A stretch of 64,000 nucleotides of DNA from assembly GCA_004009845.1 (NCBI GenBank), contig RMBW01000033.1:62001-126000 (forward strand), given 5' to 3'. A program made the position numbers and the translations under genes. Positions 11,119 to 22,383 of the stretch are shown here, in pieces (the stretch's first letter is position 1; each line of letters opens with the position of its first letter). This DNA comes from Davidsoniella eucalypti. Lineage: Eukaryota; Ascomycota; Sordariomycetes; Microascales; Ceratocystidaceae. Below the pieces are notes generated by a model that worked only from the letters and a program-made list of their open reading frames with translations, did not search any database and was not told the origin of the DNA.

Positions 11119-14100
11119 CCCAGCTGACCTGGCTTCCTTTTACCTGGCTAGAGCCATGTCTATCACTAAATTCTTCGTAAAAATCGAGAGAGGGGGGATT
11201 GTCCTTGATCGCCGTTGTTGAGCTGAGGTCGTGATAGTCGAACCCTGTCTTTATAGTGCTGTGTTATGCTGTGCTTCATTGCAACCTGGCTCACGATCCT
11301 AGCTGGCCATACGAATTAGCGTCTTCTAGCTGGGTTGTATCTGGACTGATAGGCTGTTTACCGTATAATCCAGACGGTAATTCTCTAGCAGCCTCTGTAT
11401 GTTTGGGCCTAGGCTTGACGACCAGTCCCAGAATTCACTCAGCGTCTTAGCCTGACCGTCTGTTTCCCATCAGCCTCTCGACTTTTAATCTTGCCCCATG
11501 GCATCGTTGTAGCTGCCGGCACTTTTGGTTTTCTGTGCCGCAGGCCGCCGGTCGACGGGACAGCGGAATCTGGATAAAAGCAGTACACTCAACCATATGA
11601 GCGTGGTCTGCTATAGACATTCTGTCCACGTGTTCAATGTACTTTGCGGTGCTGTTTATACTTGTCGTCCCAGCCACCTGGCATTATCTCGGGCCAGACT
11701 AGAGTAGAATCTTGCAAGTAGCACTACTACATGTAGTTTGGCGGTAAAAGCACTTGGAAAGCGAAGTCCGAGTTCCTTTAGATCCCCTCCGCTCCCTAGA
11801 GGGCTCCAACGCGGTTGTATATGTAAGCTGTACGTGCTCAGGCCCTGGTAGAGCTGGAATTCAAAGGGAGCTGACCGTGACTCGACACTTGATTTGGCAA
11901 TCCATTGAGCAAAGTAGGCTTCTATCACTTGCTGCTGTCTCTCTCTGTTTCTCTTGAACGTCTTCCTATAGGCGCCTGAAGAGTAAGCCACGGCAAAGCT
12001 CCATGTCTGTGCTAGGGCACAGAAGATCTATCTTGATCCACCAGTAACCTAGAGTCACAGTAGCACGGTGCCGGTGCGCTGGAGCTGGAATCACTTGACA
12101 TACCTGTATAACGCAGGACGCCTTGCTGTTCACACAAACTCCTAGATTCATCAAGCCCATAGTGACTTGGGAAGGCCTGTCCACCGTAAGAGATATAGCA
12201 GCGTGCTCTTCGTGTCTGAGATCACAGGACAATAGGCAGTAATGTAGATATAGCTGTGGCCGGATTTGAGAAACTAGCAATAATACAACCATGTGCTTGC
12301 TTCGCTTGCTCAAGATACGTGATACTATACTCGTCTTCCCTAGCACAGTCAGCCTCTTGATCTTGCTGCATTACGATGAGGGGGGTCAAATGCAGTTCGG
12401 CAACCGCTTGTGATGAGGTGATTACTAAGATCATCAAGCGGATAGAAGGGCTTCGATATCTCGGGATACATCGGTAGTCACGAGAATGGAGACAGATCCT
12501 GCTGGACATGACCTTGTTAGTTGCGAGTACTCTGCTCGAATCAAATGCCCTGTATCTTTCCCTCGCATCTTGATAAAGTTGCACTGTGACCTTCCGGCGT
12601 ACATACAGACATGTTTTGGTATAAGCACACCCAACGCCAGCCCGGTTTTCAAAATTTTACTGTGCTTTCTTGACTGCAGTCACCCTTTGGCAATGTATCG
12701 TTAGAGCCTGATATGGCATATACCGGAAGACTGGTCCGATCCGAAACAAAATGACTCGTTACTGGCTCCATGGCAACACTATACCGAAGCCTGCTATGGT
12801 GGAACTCCTTCATATCGTCACAGTCTGCCGAGTTGAGATATGTGTCAGCCGGTATAATTGAACTAAGCTGACGAAATCAAACCAGCCCAGAGTCCAATAC
12901 GCCATATTGCGATGTTTATGTAACGGGCGAGGGAAAGGATCCTGGGTGGTTTTGATCCAGAGAGGGTCCACGAGAACGAATTCCTTCGACCTCGCTAAAC
13001 GACGAAAGGGTTACGTGGTAGTCGATATGTACAGTTGTGTCATTTTATTATTATTGTCGTCTCCTCTCCGATTTGAACGGCATACATACAGATACAAAGA
13101 AACCCGGATTGCTGCTAATGGCACGCCTTGCTTACATATACCCGCATGTGATCCTACACTTCCTTCTGGCTGGCTATCTAACTAGCCATCTAGATATCTG
13201 TATGTGACTATTTAGTGTGACTATTTAGTAGCAGCAGGCCTGGAGGCAGTACTAGGAGACATGCATGCAAGACGAGAAGCGCCAATACTACATCTCAAAA
13301 TCTCATCTCCTCAGTAACAGATCGAGAACGCCAGCGCTTGCAAAGACACATAAGCTAGAGCAGGGCGTACATAGTATGTATACATACTAAATATCCATGA
13401 AATACTGAGCATACATATCTATACATGTGACAATAATCGCTATTTTGCTTCTGGGCCATGGTTACATGGAAACGGCAGGGAAAGAGGCAATATACAGATA
13501 CAGTACAGCTCTGTAATTCACGATTGGCCAGCCTACAAGCGAAACGGCTTACGTTACTTGAGGTTTCCGTGTTGGTCGAGATGCGTTTTGGTTCTTTTTT
13601 TCTTTCCTTTTTTTTTCATGGTGACTAAGAGGCTTTGCATATGCACAACTTCGAAACCACAGTTACGAGTGGAGATGATAGAGGAAAAAACTGGACAGGG
13701 TAAATGTGGTCGACAAAGCCTAGAGATATCTAGCTGAAGATCGGTGATACGATATAGCCGTTGTTAGATACCACGTACTTACTACACACTTCACAGTCTT
13801 TCTTGGGTAGCTCCGCGTCATAACAGAGTAACTGAGTTGGTTCTCTATCTTGTATTAGTGAGCCCTAGTCACTGTCCCACATAGCGTACAGTTGGTAAAA
13901 TGATACGACCCTTACCGTAGCCTCCAGCCTACTATCAGCTTAAGCAGTCAGGTTGCCATGTTGCAGTCACCTTCCGGGTTGTCACTTGGATGTATTAGTG
14001 TAGGTAGGCATCTGTCACTCTCTTTATCTTGATATTATCCCTTGCTCCCCCCGGACATATACGCCAACCGTAAGTCCGTCGCGGTCCGTTCAGCCACTCG

Positions 14101-15942
14101 GAACCAGTACCGCCGAGGCCGAGAACAGCCCATCCGTCTATCATATACGAGGCTCCAACATGCTACGTCTTTTCGAACATAGCCTTAACCACGCAGATAC
14201 TATGAAAATCAGCCCAGGTTCTCTTCTATTGGCCTAGCCTACTATAGCACTGCATAATACAAGCCAAGCCCTTTTCAACACCCCTCCTCTAGCTTGCCTA
14301 GTCTACCGACCATTGTTGCAGTCGATATCGGTATGTATGGCCTATTTGGATCGACTTGGCTATCAGCTATCAGCTTTCCCTCACTTAGCGACGCTAGTTA
14401 CTACATGACTATCAGATTCCTGGCCTATATATCAGACCATACCCTGACTCTTTTTTTTTTCTTTTTTTTCTTCTTTTTTATTACCTTCTCCTCACATGCT
14501 GCACAATGCAATGTTCAGCTGCCTACAGGCCCATTGAGATGTCCCAAACGGGAAATAGAGTATCAGGCTTGGTTGTTAAATAACTAAGCAAGGTCGTTGT
14601 GTAAAATGTTACTGTTTCTTGCTACTACTACTACTACTTGTCAATATACGAATAACTTTGCACGACGGACTCAGCAGCCGACGGACAGGTTGACAGACAA
14701 AACATGGCTATTCTAGTCTTTTAGGTTAGTATATTATATCACCAGAAAAAAAAAAGAAAAAAAAAAGATAAAAAAAAAAGATGTGTCTTTCTGCCCAACC
14801 AAGATACTCATACAGTGATATCATATATCAAGAAAGGGGGTCGCCTACTACAATTCAAATCCCGGTTCTCTTTCTTCAGTGAAATGATGTTTTGCAGGAA
14901 AACTATTACTCCTCTACAATGTGCTCTCTAAGTTGCATGTCTGTATATTCACTGCGTACATATATGTACATAACTGCAATACCATTGAATGGCCTATAAA
15001 CAGCCCAACCAGCTTCCTCTCAGCCTAACATAGCATCAACCTAGTTTGACTCCATCTAGCCTAAATCCCATACCAAAATATATCACAATACACCGTTGAT
15101 TCTGTTATGCTTGCCTTGCCATTCAATATATTCCTGGTTTTCTTTTTGTTTGTCTGACAAGAAAAATAACATTGACCTACCCAGCAACAACCAGGTTTCT
15201 GGGTCCTGTTCTTGACTTCTCTATTTCTAGCTTAGCCAACACATATGGTCACATCACTATCACGACTATGCTTATATCGGGGCACACAGGACTAGTTAGA
15301 GGAGTCGAGCGAGTAAGAATATTAAAACAGCACATCTATTCTGGACAATCTATTGCACCACTTCCATCGGCATAGCATTACGCGATATTTGACAATTGAT
15401 ATGTTATATTATTTTTCAACAAGTGCGCTAATACTACGAGCTTAATTTAAAGCTCTTTTTGATTGCAAAGTAAACGCAAAAAGGCACAGACAGAGCACCA
15501 TCCGTATTCCGCTCACAGTCCCAAAATGCATGGAAAGAACATGATATGAGTAAGAAAGTAAAAGAAAAGACCCCTAAGAAAGAAAAGACAAAAAAACCAT
15601 GCGAGAAAAGAAAAAGAACATACCTGGAAAGACCGGCTCTTCGTGGATCAACAGCCGCAATCCGAGATGCTCGCACTCTTCCCAGTCGTTGGAAACTTCT
15701 GTAACCCTCTCTAAAAATGGAAACGCCAGCGAAGTACACTAGTAAGTAATATGGAGTAAAGAAAGCAGTAAGAACAAAACAAAAAAAACAAAAAAGTAAC
15801 GGCTAAAAATACCCGGGAATCAAAACGCGTCACACCGCAGCGGCAACGATGATAGCTAGAGCCGTGGAAGAATCAAAATTCGTGCTTTCGTCAAGTCGTC
15901 GACTGGAATCCTGTCACTTGACAAAGTCGAAGCTTCAGAAAT

Positions 15943-18900
15943 TTAGCGGCGGCGGTAACCACCGCCACCACCACCACGACCACCACGGCCACGGTAACCG
16001 CCGAAACGGCCACCACCGCCACCACCGCCTCCGTAGCGGGCCATCTCGGCAAGACGAGGGTCGATCTGCTGGTTGGCCTCCTTGAGGACATTGACCAGGT
16101 CGCGAGCCTGCTTGGAGTCTATAGAGATATATTGTTAGTAGCCGATTAGGATTCTCATATATTTCTAGAGGCAGAAACTTACTGTCGGTCGTAAAGAACG
16201 TAATGGCCGTTCCGAGAGCACCGGCACGACCGGTACGTCCAATACGATGGATGTAGTCCTCCAGGTTGTTGGAGTAATCGTAGTTCAGAACGTGAGTGAT
16301 GTTGCGAACATCTTTACTTTGGGTTAGCATCAAAATACACAATCATTATGGCGGATATATAGCAGAATATCATCAAAAAAAGAATATAGGTAAGCAAGCA
16401 GCAATGACCGAGGTAGCCACAAGGCTAGCTCCACGATCAAGGTGAGCCTATGTTGAACACAGTCGTTGTTATGGACCATTTCCAGCTCATGTCATCTCCC
16501 GAAGCGACGATTGCATTGGTGGCTAGTGCTATTTGCGTCGTGCAATATAGACTATAGATCATTACATCTAGCCACCCGACTGAAAAGGTTCACGCTCAAC
16601 GTGACCGATTTCAACAAGCAAAACGAACCATTCGATGTATCTAGTTCTTATCGAGACTTTTGCGCTTTGTGTCCGTGTGGTACGTGGACAACCGATTGTA
16701 AACAATTGGCAGGAGGTATTTCACGCCAACTTTGTAGTAAAAGTCTATGAACAAAATAGCAAAGTTCACAGTGGCATAGTAGAAATACATGTTATCATGG
16801 CGTTTGGCTGGAAGCTCAACTCCCTACATCGACAAAGGTGAACACATATTTCACCAGAGCCGACTTAGAGAGTCTCCATAAGCAGTTGAATGCTCATGGG
16901 ATAGCTCGACGAGGGGACAGTCGGTATGCGTCTTATGCCAGTATCAAGTCAGATTCCGGTTCTTGGCCATGGAGTTTGGCGACGCCAACCGGTAATATGA
17001 GATAGTAGCCTGAAACACTTGCAAATATGAGATGCCTTATAACAAACCCTTGGGAATCATCAAGATTTAGCGCTGATCTGAGTGTTGATGAAATGGGCAA
17101 ACGTAGCCGACGAATATATATATCTTGTTGCCACCTTTTGACGAAGGAAGAGCACAAGACATGACCATTTCAAAAACAAACCTGTTCTGTTGTACGCCTG
17201 TTGGCTACACTTTTCCACCACAACGAAAAACTGTCGTAAAAAGTGCCAGGAGCATCGACAACTGCGGAAGCAATGGCGTTGCGTAACGTAAAAAAGAACC
17301 AGCACCCTCATCATCTTAATGCGGAAAGATATCAAGCAGAACATCGATCAATCGCGTTCTGCTATCGTCACATCACCTAAAGAATTCCCACGGATCTCAA
17401 ATCACAGCACACATGAAGACCACACTTCATGAAGGATCTGAATGTTGCATGTGTAGGCAAGTGTTGTTGCGCAGATAGAAAGCCCCTAAATCCGATAGTG
17501 AAGACACTCTAGGGCGAGCCATGGAAGTGCTATACCAATACTTTGATTGCTGTGGGCAATGGGAGGGGGAGGGGGGGTTTTAAAACTTACCGATACCACG
17601 CGACGCGACGTCGGTGGCGACCATGATAGGGGACTTGCCAGTCTTGAACTGGTCCAGAACCCAATCACGTTCGTTTTGCATCTTGTCACCGTGAATGGAC
17701 AGTGCGGGCCAGCCATCGTGGCGCAGGAAGCTGGTGATGTCGTCGGCAACACGCTTGGTACCAACGAAGATAAGACACTTGTTAGACTTGTCGTCCATGA
17801 TCTTCTCGAGGTGCTTGATCATGCGATCGCGCTTCTCGCTCTCAGTGACAACCTCGACGACCTGAGTGATACGGTGGTTGGCAGACAGATCAAGAGAACC
17901 GATGTTGACCTGAATGAAGTCGGTCAAGAAATCAGTGGCCAGAGCACGAACCTCCTTGGGCCAAGTAGCAGACCACATGAGAGTCTGACGGTCAGGGCGA
18001 ATCTGGCCGATGATCTTGCGAATCTGAGGCTCGAAACCCATGTCAAGCATGCGATCAGCCTCGTCAAGGACAAGGTAAGTGACACGGCGAAGGTTGGTCT
18101 TGCCAGCCTCGAGCATATCAATCAGACGACCAGGAGTGGCAATGCAGACTTCGACACCGCGGTTGAGGTCACGGATCTGGGGGCCCTTGGGGACACCACC
18201 GTAAACGCAAGTGTTGCGGATGTGAGAGCTACGGCCAAATTTGTTGATCTCCTGCTGAATCTGGACAGCCAGCTCACGAGTGGGAGCCAGGACCAGGACG
18301 ATAGGACCATCACCCTGAGCCAGAAGAGGCTGGGCGTTGATGTGAACGATAGCGGGAAGGCAGTAAGACAGAGTCTTACCGGAACCAGTCTCAGCAATAC
18401 CAACAACATCACGACCAGAGAGGGCCATGGGCCAGCCCTGAGACTGAATAGCAGTGGGGGCGGGGAAACCCTGGGCCTTCACCTCATCGATAACGTAACG
18501 GGGGAAACCAGCCTCATCAAAGGTCTCAATAGGCTTGGGGACGTCAGTGCCGACAACAGCCATGGCGTGCTTATCGCGGAAAGCCTTGATCTCCTCATCG
18601 GTGCGGCCAGAGACATCAGCATGCTCCTTGTAGAAGTGCTTCTCGAACTTGGGCATGGAATTGAGATCTATTGAAAGAGTCGTATGTTAATAAAAGGTTC
18701 CAAAGCAAGACAACTTATTCGGGAATTCGTGACTTACCCCATTCCTGCTGTCTGAGGCCAGCGCCCATACCGCCCATACGGTCGCCGCCACCGAAGCCGC
18801 CACGGTCACCTCCGTAGCCACCACCGCCACCACCGCCGTATCCGCGACCACCACCGCGACTATAAACGATTGTTAGCAAAGAGAACTTGAAGCCATCTTG

Positions 18901-19088
18901 ATTGCAAGAGATTCGGAGACTTACCCGCCACTGTAACCACCACGGCGATCATCACCGCGATCGTAGCCACGGTCACGACCACCGCCGCCGCCGCCGCCAC
19001 CACCACCACCGCGGTCGTTGTAACGATCACCACCGCTGTAGCCGCCGCGCGAGCCGCCGCCACCGCTGTAGCCACCTTCGTAAGACAT
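15943..19088 (-). CDS. DBP2: DEAD-box ATP-dependent RNA helicase, DBP2/p68 (DDX5) type
   Basis: Five exons on the minus strand: 19088-18925, 18859-18738, 18667-17591, 16311-16183 and 16118-15943, giving 555 residues. Donors are GTAAGT and the last intron has a TACTAAC branch site. The N-terminus (about residues 1-90) is Gly/Arg/Tyr-rich with RGG-like runs, and the C-terminus is again RGG-rich, ending GYRRR. The helicase core shows motif I AETGSGKT (about 187-194), PTRELA, ATPGR, DEAD (about 297-300), SAT (about 328-330), VATDVASRGID and HRIGRTGRAG. DBP2 proteins unwind RNA duplexes in mRNP assembly, ribosome biogenesis and nonsense-mediated decay. The third intron is 1279 bases, against 55-75 for the others, and lies between ASRGI and DVRN. 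Yeast DBP2 genes have a famous long intron in the same region, implicated in autoregulation in S. cerevisiae. The start codon is the first ATG before the Gly-rich region, preceded by a pyrimidine-rich leader. Confidence 0.95.
16312..17590 (-). other. Unusually long third intron of the DBP2-like gene
   Basis: 1279 bases with a GTAAGT donor and an AAAG acceptor, splitting a GAT codon right after motif V. It is about 20 times longer than the other introns of the gene. I found no recognisable protein exon or clear box C/D snoRNA inside it. A long intron near this codon is shared by DBP2 genes of budding and fission yeast and by p68 relatives. Confidence 0.85.
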
Positions 19089-20159
19089 GTTGTTTATGTT
19101 GGTGGTATGAAGATTGAGAAAATAGAGACCGAAGCAGACGAATGCTTCAGGGGCGATTAAAGAATTGAAGAAATCGCGTCGAGATCAAAGAAGACCTTGA
19201 AAACTCTGAATTGATCTTTTGGGGAAAGAAAGATCGATGCGCGATGCGATGTTTTGATGGAAAACAAAGAAAGGAAAATAGAAGATAATGAAAAAATGAA
19301 GGAAATGAAGGGGTTGAGAAACGAAAGATGTAGGAGGAAAAAAACAAGAAAAGTTTGGCGGGAAACTGCTTGCTTTGTATGGGCAGCGCTCAAAGTCAAC
19401 AAGAAAAAAAATTTAGCAAATTCTTCTTCCTGCCTAACCAACTTTTTTTTTTTGCTGCGCGTCAGCCAATAGGAGCCTGCGTGCGGTTTATCTTATCGGG
19501 CAAAAAGTCTTTTCAGTTGTCTCTGTATCTGTACAGTAAAAAAAAAAATCCATGCTATTTTTTTTGACGTGAGTGGCAATTACAGGGTTAGGAAGAGCCT
19601 AGGGCTATACCGTTTGAATGCTGAATTTATCCATAGATTAAACACATATTATAACATATCTGTATGTATCTGTTATTAATTATTTCTTGATTTATTACTT
19701 GGTTTATTATATCTGTATGTATTATATTATTATCTACTCGCGACTGAAGAAGGTTTGAACAGCCCTGATTTCCGGCTTCGTTCTAATGTACATAAGTATG
19801 TACATTAGGTATCTATATGGAAGTAGTTTGCTAACAAACAGAATCTCGAAACTCATGTCGTTTGACATTTTTGAGTTTCTGTCTCTTTTAAATGACAGGC
19901 GATTCATTCACTGTAAAGCGAAAGTGTCAATCATGAGTTATGTCATCAGATTTCATGTATATAAATAATGTACATATGTATTTTCACAACTCTATCACTA
20001 CATATCAAAGCTGCAGACGCTAAATACATACTATAATGAGAGACTAGATCCCTTGTCGGTCCGTCCGCCCAAAAATTGAAGCGGCTCTAGACTTTAGCGT
20101 TGTTAAGACGCTTAGACTGACTTTGAAAATTTCTTCACCGAGCCCAGGATAGCGGTTTC
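19089..20159. other. Intergenic region: DBP2-like promoter and THI20-like 3' flank
   Basis: Bases 19089-19450 read as a C/T-rich leader on the minus strand, typical of strongly expressed fungal genes, and serve as the DBP2-like upstream region. The rest is AT-rich and probably holds the 3' end of the thiamine gene. No further gene seen. Confidence 0.6.
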
Positions 20160-22383
20160 CTAGGCAGCAGGGAACATTTCCCAAAAGCCAATCTCCATCT
20201 ACACCAGAAATATGTTAGCTTGTTGTATCTAAAGCCATGGGAAATCCCAAGAAATATCGGTAATGGTTTACCCGAGTTGCGTGAATAAAGATCTTGACAA
20301 GTTCTTCAATACGGGCTGGTGTTTGCTTGGCCATATATTCTTCAAGCACATCTATACAAAGTTAGCTTCAAGCGCACCATTAACCCTAGGGTTTGCTTAC
20401 CCGAACCGAACTTGACGGCGTCGGTGAATCTCGGTGCAATATAAGTGGCTATCCATAGCCAGTACGGGTTGCCCTCCCGTATCGTGTCGGCATGCTTATC
20501 TAGCATGGCACCGACCGCGCCATATCCTAATAGACACGGTGCCTGGGCAACCTGCAGCGCCAGCCAGTCTTCTGAGACACCAACATCGAGAATGTATCTA
20601 GTATCCAGACACTATGTATTAGTTGAAAAGCGAGGATGCATCATGTTATAGTTATTGCTTGCCGTGTGTACGCCGTACATTGCGGCAGCTCTGGTGTTGA
20701 CATGACATCGTCTTCGGACAGACCAAAGGTTTTGCAGTAGGACTTGTGCAAGTTCATCTCCACGGCCACTTTAGCAGCGACCTCTGCGCCATATCTCACC
20801 TGGCCCGCCGTACGACCTTTGTATGCGCTTAGGGCATAGGCTCTAGTGTAGTGAATCTACATGCCAAATATATCTGTAATCAGTGAATGCAAACCCACAA
20901 GTTCGTCTTTTTGAGACATACCAGAAAGATGTAGTCCTGGACAATGTAGCCCTTGAAAGATTCCATTGGCAGCTTCCCGTTTCCTAATCCCATGACGAAG
21001 GGGTGGTAGACAAACTCGTCCCAGACAGCACGGACGTCCGGTCGTTCCAGCAGCCATTCAACAAAATGGCCCCTACTACTAGTTAATAACATATAAAGCG
21101 AGAGCCTATATTGGCTTTGTCCACGAAACACAAGCGGACTTACGGTGCAAATGGTAGGATATGCATGGAGTGGAAGTGGTTCAGCGGTCCATGACCCTTT
21201 CCATATCCTGGAGCCTGCCTGATACCTACCTCGACATAGTTGCACGCGGACTTGACAGCCTCCGGTACACTCTTGCCATTTGCCATATTCGAGGCAATAG
21301 CAGCTTTAAAGTTCCGGTGTTAGTTATATATATGATGATCAACCAAAAAATGAGAGCTTATAACTTACATGCCAGAGTACAGCCTGTTCCGTGCGTACTC
21401 GTAGATGGTTGATATCCACTCTGTACACTGAGTGTTTGTCCATCAGGGCCATGAAGCACATCAACGACAAATTTCTTCTCTTCGTCGCTAGATGCAATAG
21501 TCAAGTCGTCTTTGAGTGGAACATGGCCGCCCTTGATCAGAACCCATTCAGGGCCCATTGTCTGTAACTCCCTCGCGAGGGTTGACATGTCAGCAGCACA
21601 GGAGATATCGATAGCATCCTTTCCCGCGCTCTTCAATATCACTTTAGCTTCGGGAACATTAGGAGTGATGACTGTAGCTAGAGGCAACAGCTCCGTGCAC
21701 AAAGTCGTCACGGCATCTTGCGGGAGAAGCTTCGAACCACTCGTAGAAATCATGACCTATTTTGTCAAGGTTAAAAAAAAACATAGCCCATCAAGCAAAC
21801 TCCCCCATATAGTTCTTCTTATATCGCAACTTACCGGGTCTAGCACCAGCTTGGTCAGCTTGTGCTGGCGTATCTGCTCTGCAACTACTCTGACAGTCTC
21901 TGCGGACGCCAACATGCCAGTCTTGACTACATCCACGCCGATATCATCCACACAGAGGTTGATCTGCCGACCAACAAAGGCCGGCGGTGTGTGATGTACA
22001 TCAAAAACTCCCGTGGTATTCTGGGCAGTCAGGGCAGTTGTAGCGGTCATAGCATAGACGCCATGAGCCGCGGCAGTCTTTTGGTCGGCCTCCAAGCCAC
22101 TACAGCATTTTGTCAATTAGCATACCGTGGATACGCTGATAATACTACTCCAGACTGCACCAGCGAGCCTGTCTTGAATATACCAGATATATGGCTGTGA
22201 GGGGGGAAAAGGAGAAATGGTCGCACAAAAACCCCTCACTTGGTACAAGAGAATCGGACATGGGTGGCGTTTGTCCGGAGGTTTAACTCGGAGTTTTCAA
22301 CTAGACCGAGCAGGATGGACAATGACTTACGCTCCGCCCGAGCAATCGCTGCCGGCAATGATCAAAATACGGCCTTGGGCCAT
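20160..22383 (-). CDS. THI20: Hydroxymethylpyrimidine/phosphomethylpyrimidine kinase fused to TenA-like thiaminase II (THI20 type)
   Basis: Nine exons on the minus strand: 22383-22331, 22099-21835, 21756-21369, 21303-21144, 21072-20922, 20856-20663, 20597-20401, 20351-20272 and 20198-20160, coding 508 residues. The N-terminal half is a ribokinase-fold ThiD kinase: ILIIAGSDCSGGAG at the start, an LDPVM strand, TPNVPEA, and the GTGCTLA anion hole near residue 235. It phosphorylates HMP and HMP-P for thiamine synthesis. The C-terminal half is TenA-like (GHFVEWLLERPDV, FKGYIVQDY, TAYTRY), the domain that hydrolyses thiamine breakdown products. This fusion order is that of yeast Thi20. The sixth intron appears to use a GC donor (GCAAGC); only this choice keeps the conserved TAYTRY motif. 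I see no TPP riboswitch in the leader or first intron. Confidence 0.93.

Larger units (their letters stand above)
8495..15942. other. Intergenic region without a recognisable gene, rich in simple repeats
   Basis: No protein gene is supported. Open frames are short and mostly reflect low-complexity sequence: an AG run at 9775-9798, a 23-base C run at 10005-10027, a 12-bp minisatellite at 11060-11118, and several A or T runs. The right end (about 15.4-15.9 kb) is probably the 3' untranslated and termination region of the DBP2-like gene, which reads leftwards. Confidence 0.5.

Noticed and set aside
17547..18674. A 375-codon plus-strand open frame opposite the DBP2-like helicase
   Set aside because: It is the antisense of a highly conserved helicase exon with strong codon bias; its translation has no domain and no plausible flanking exons.
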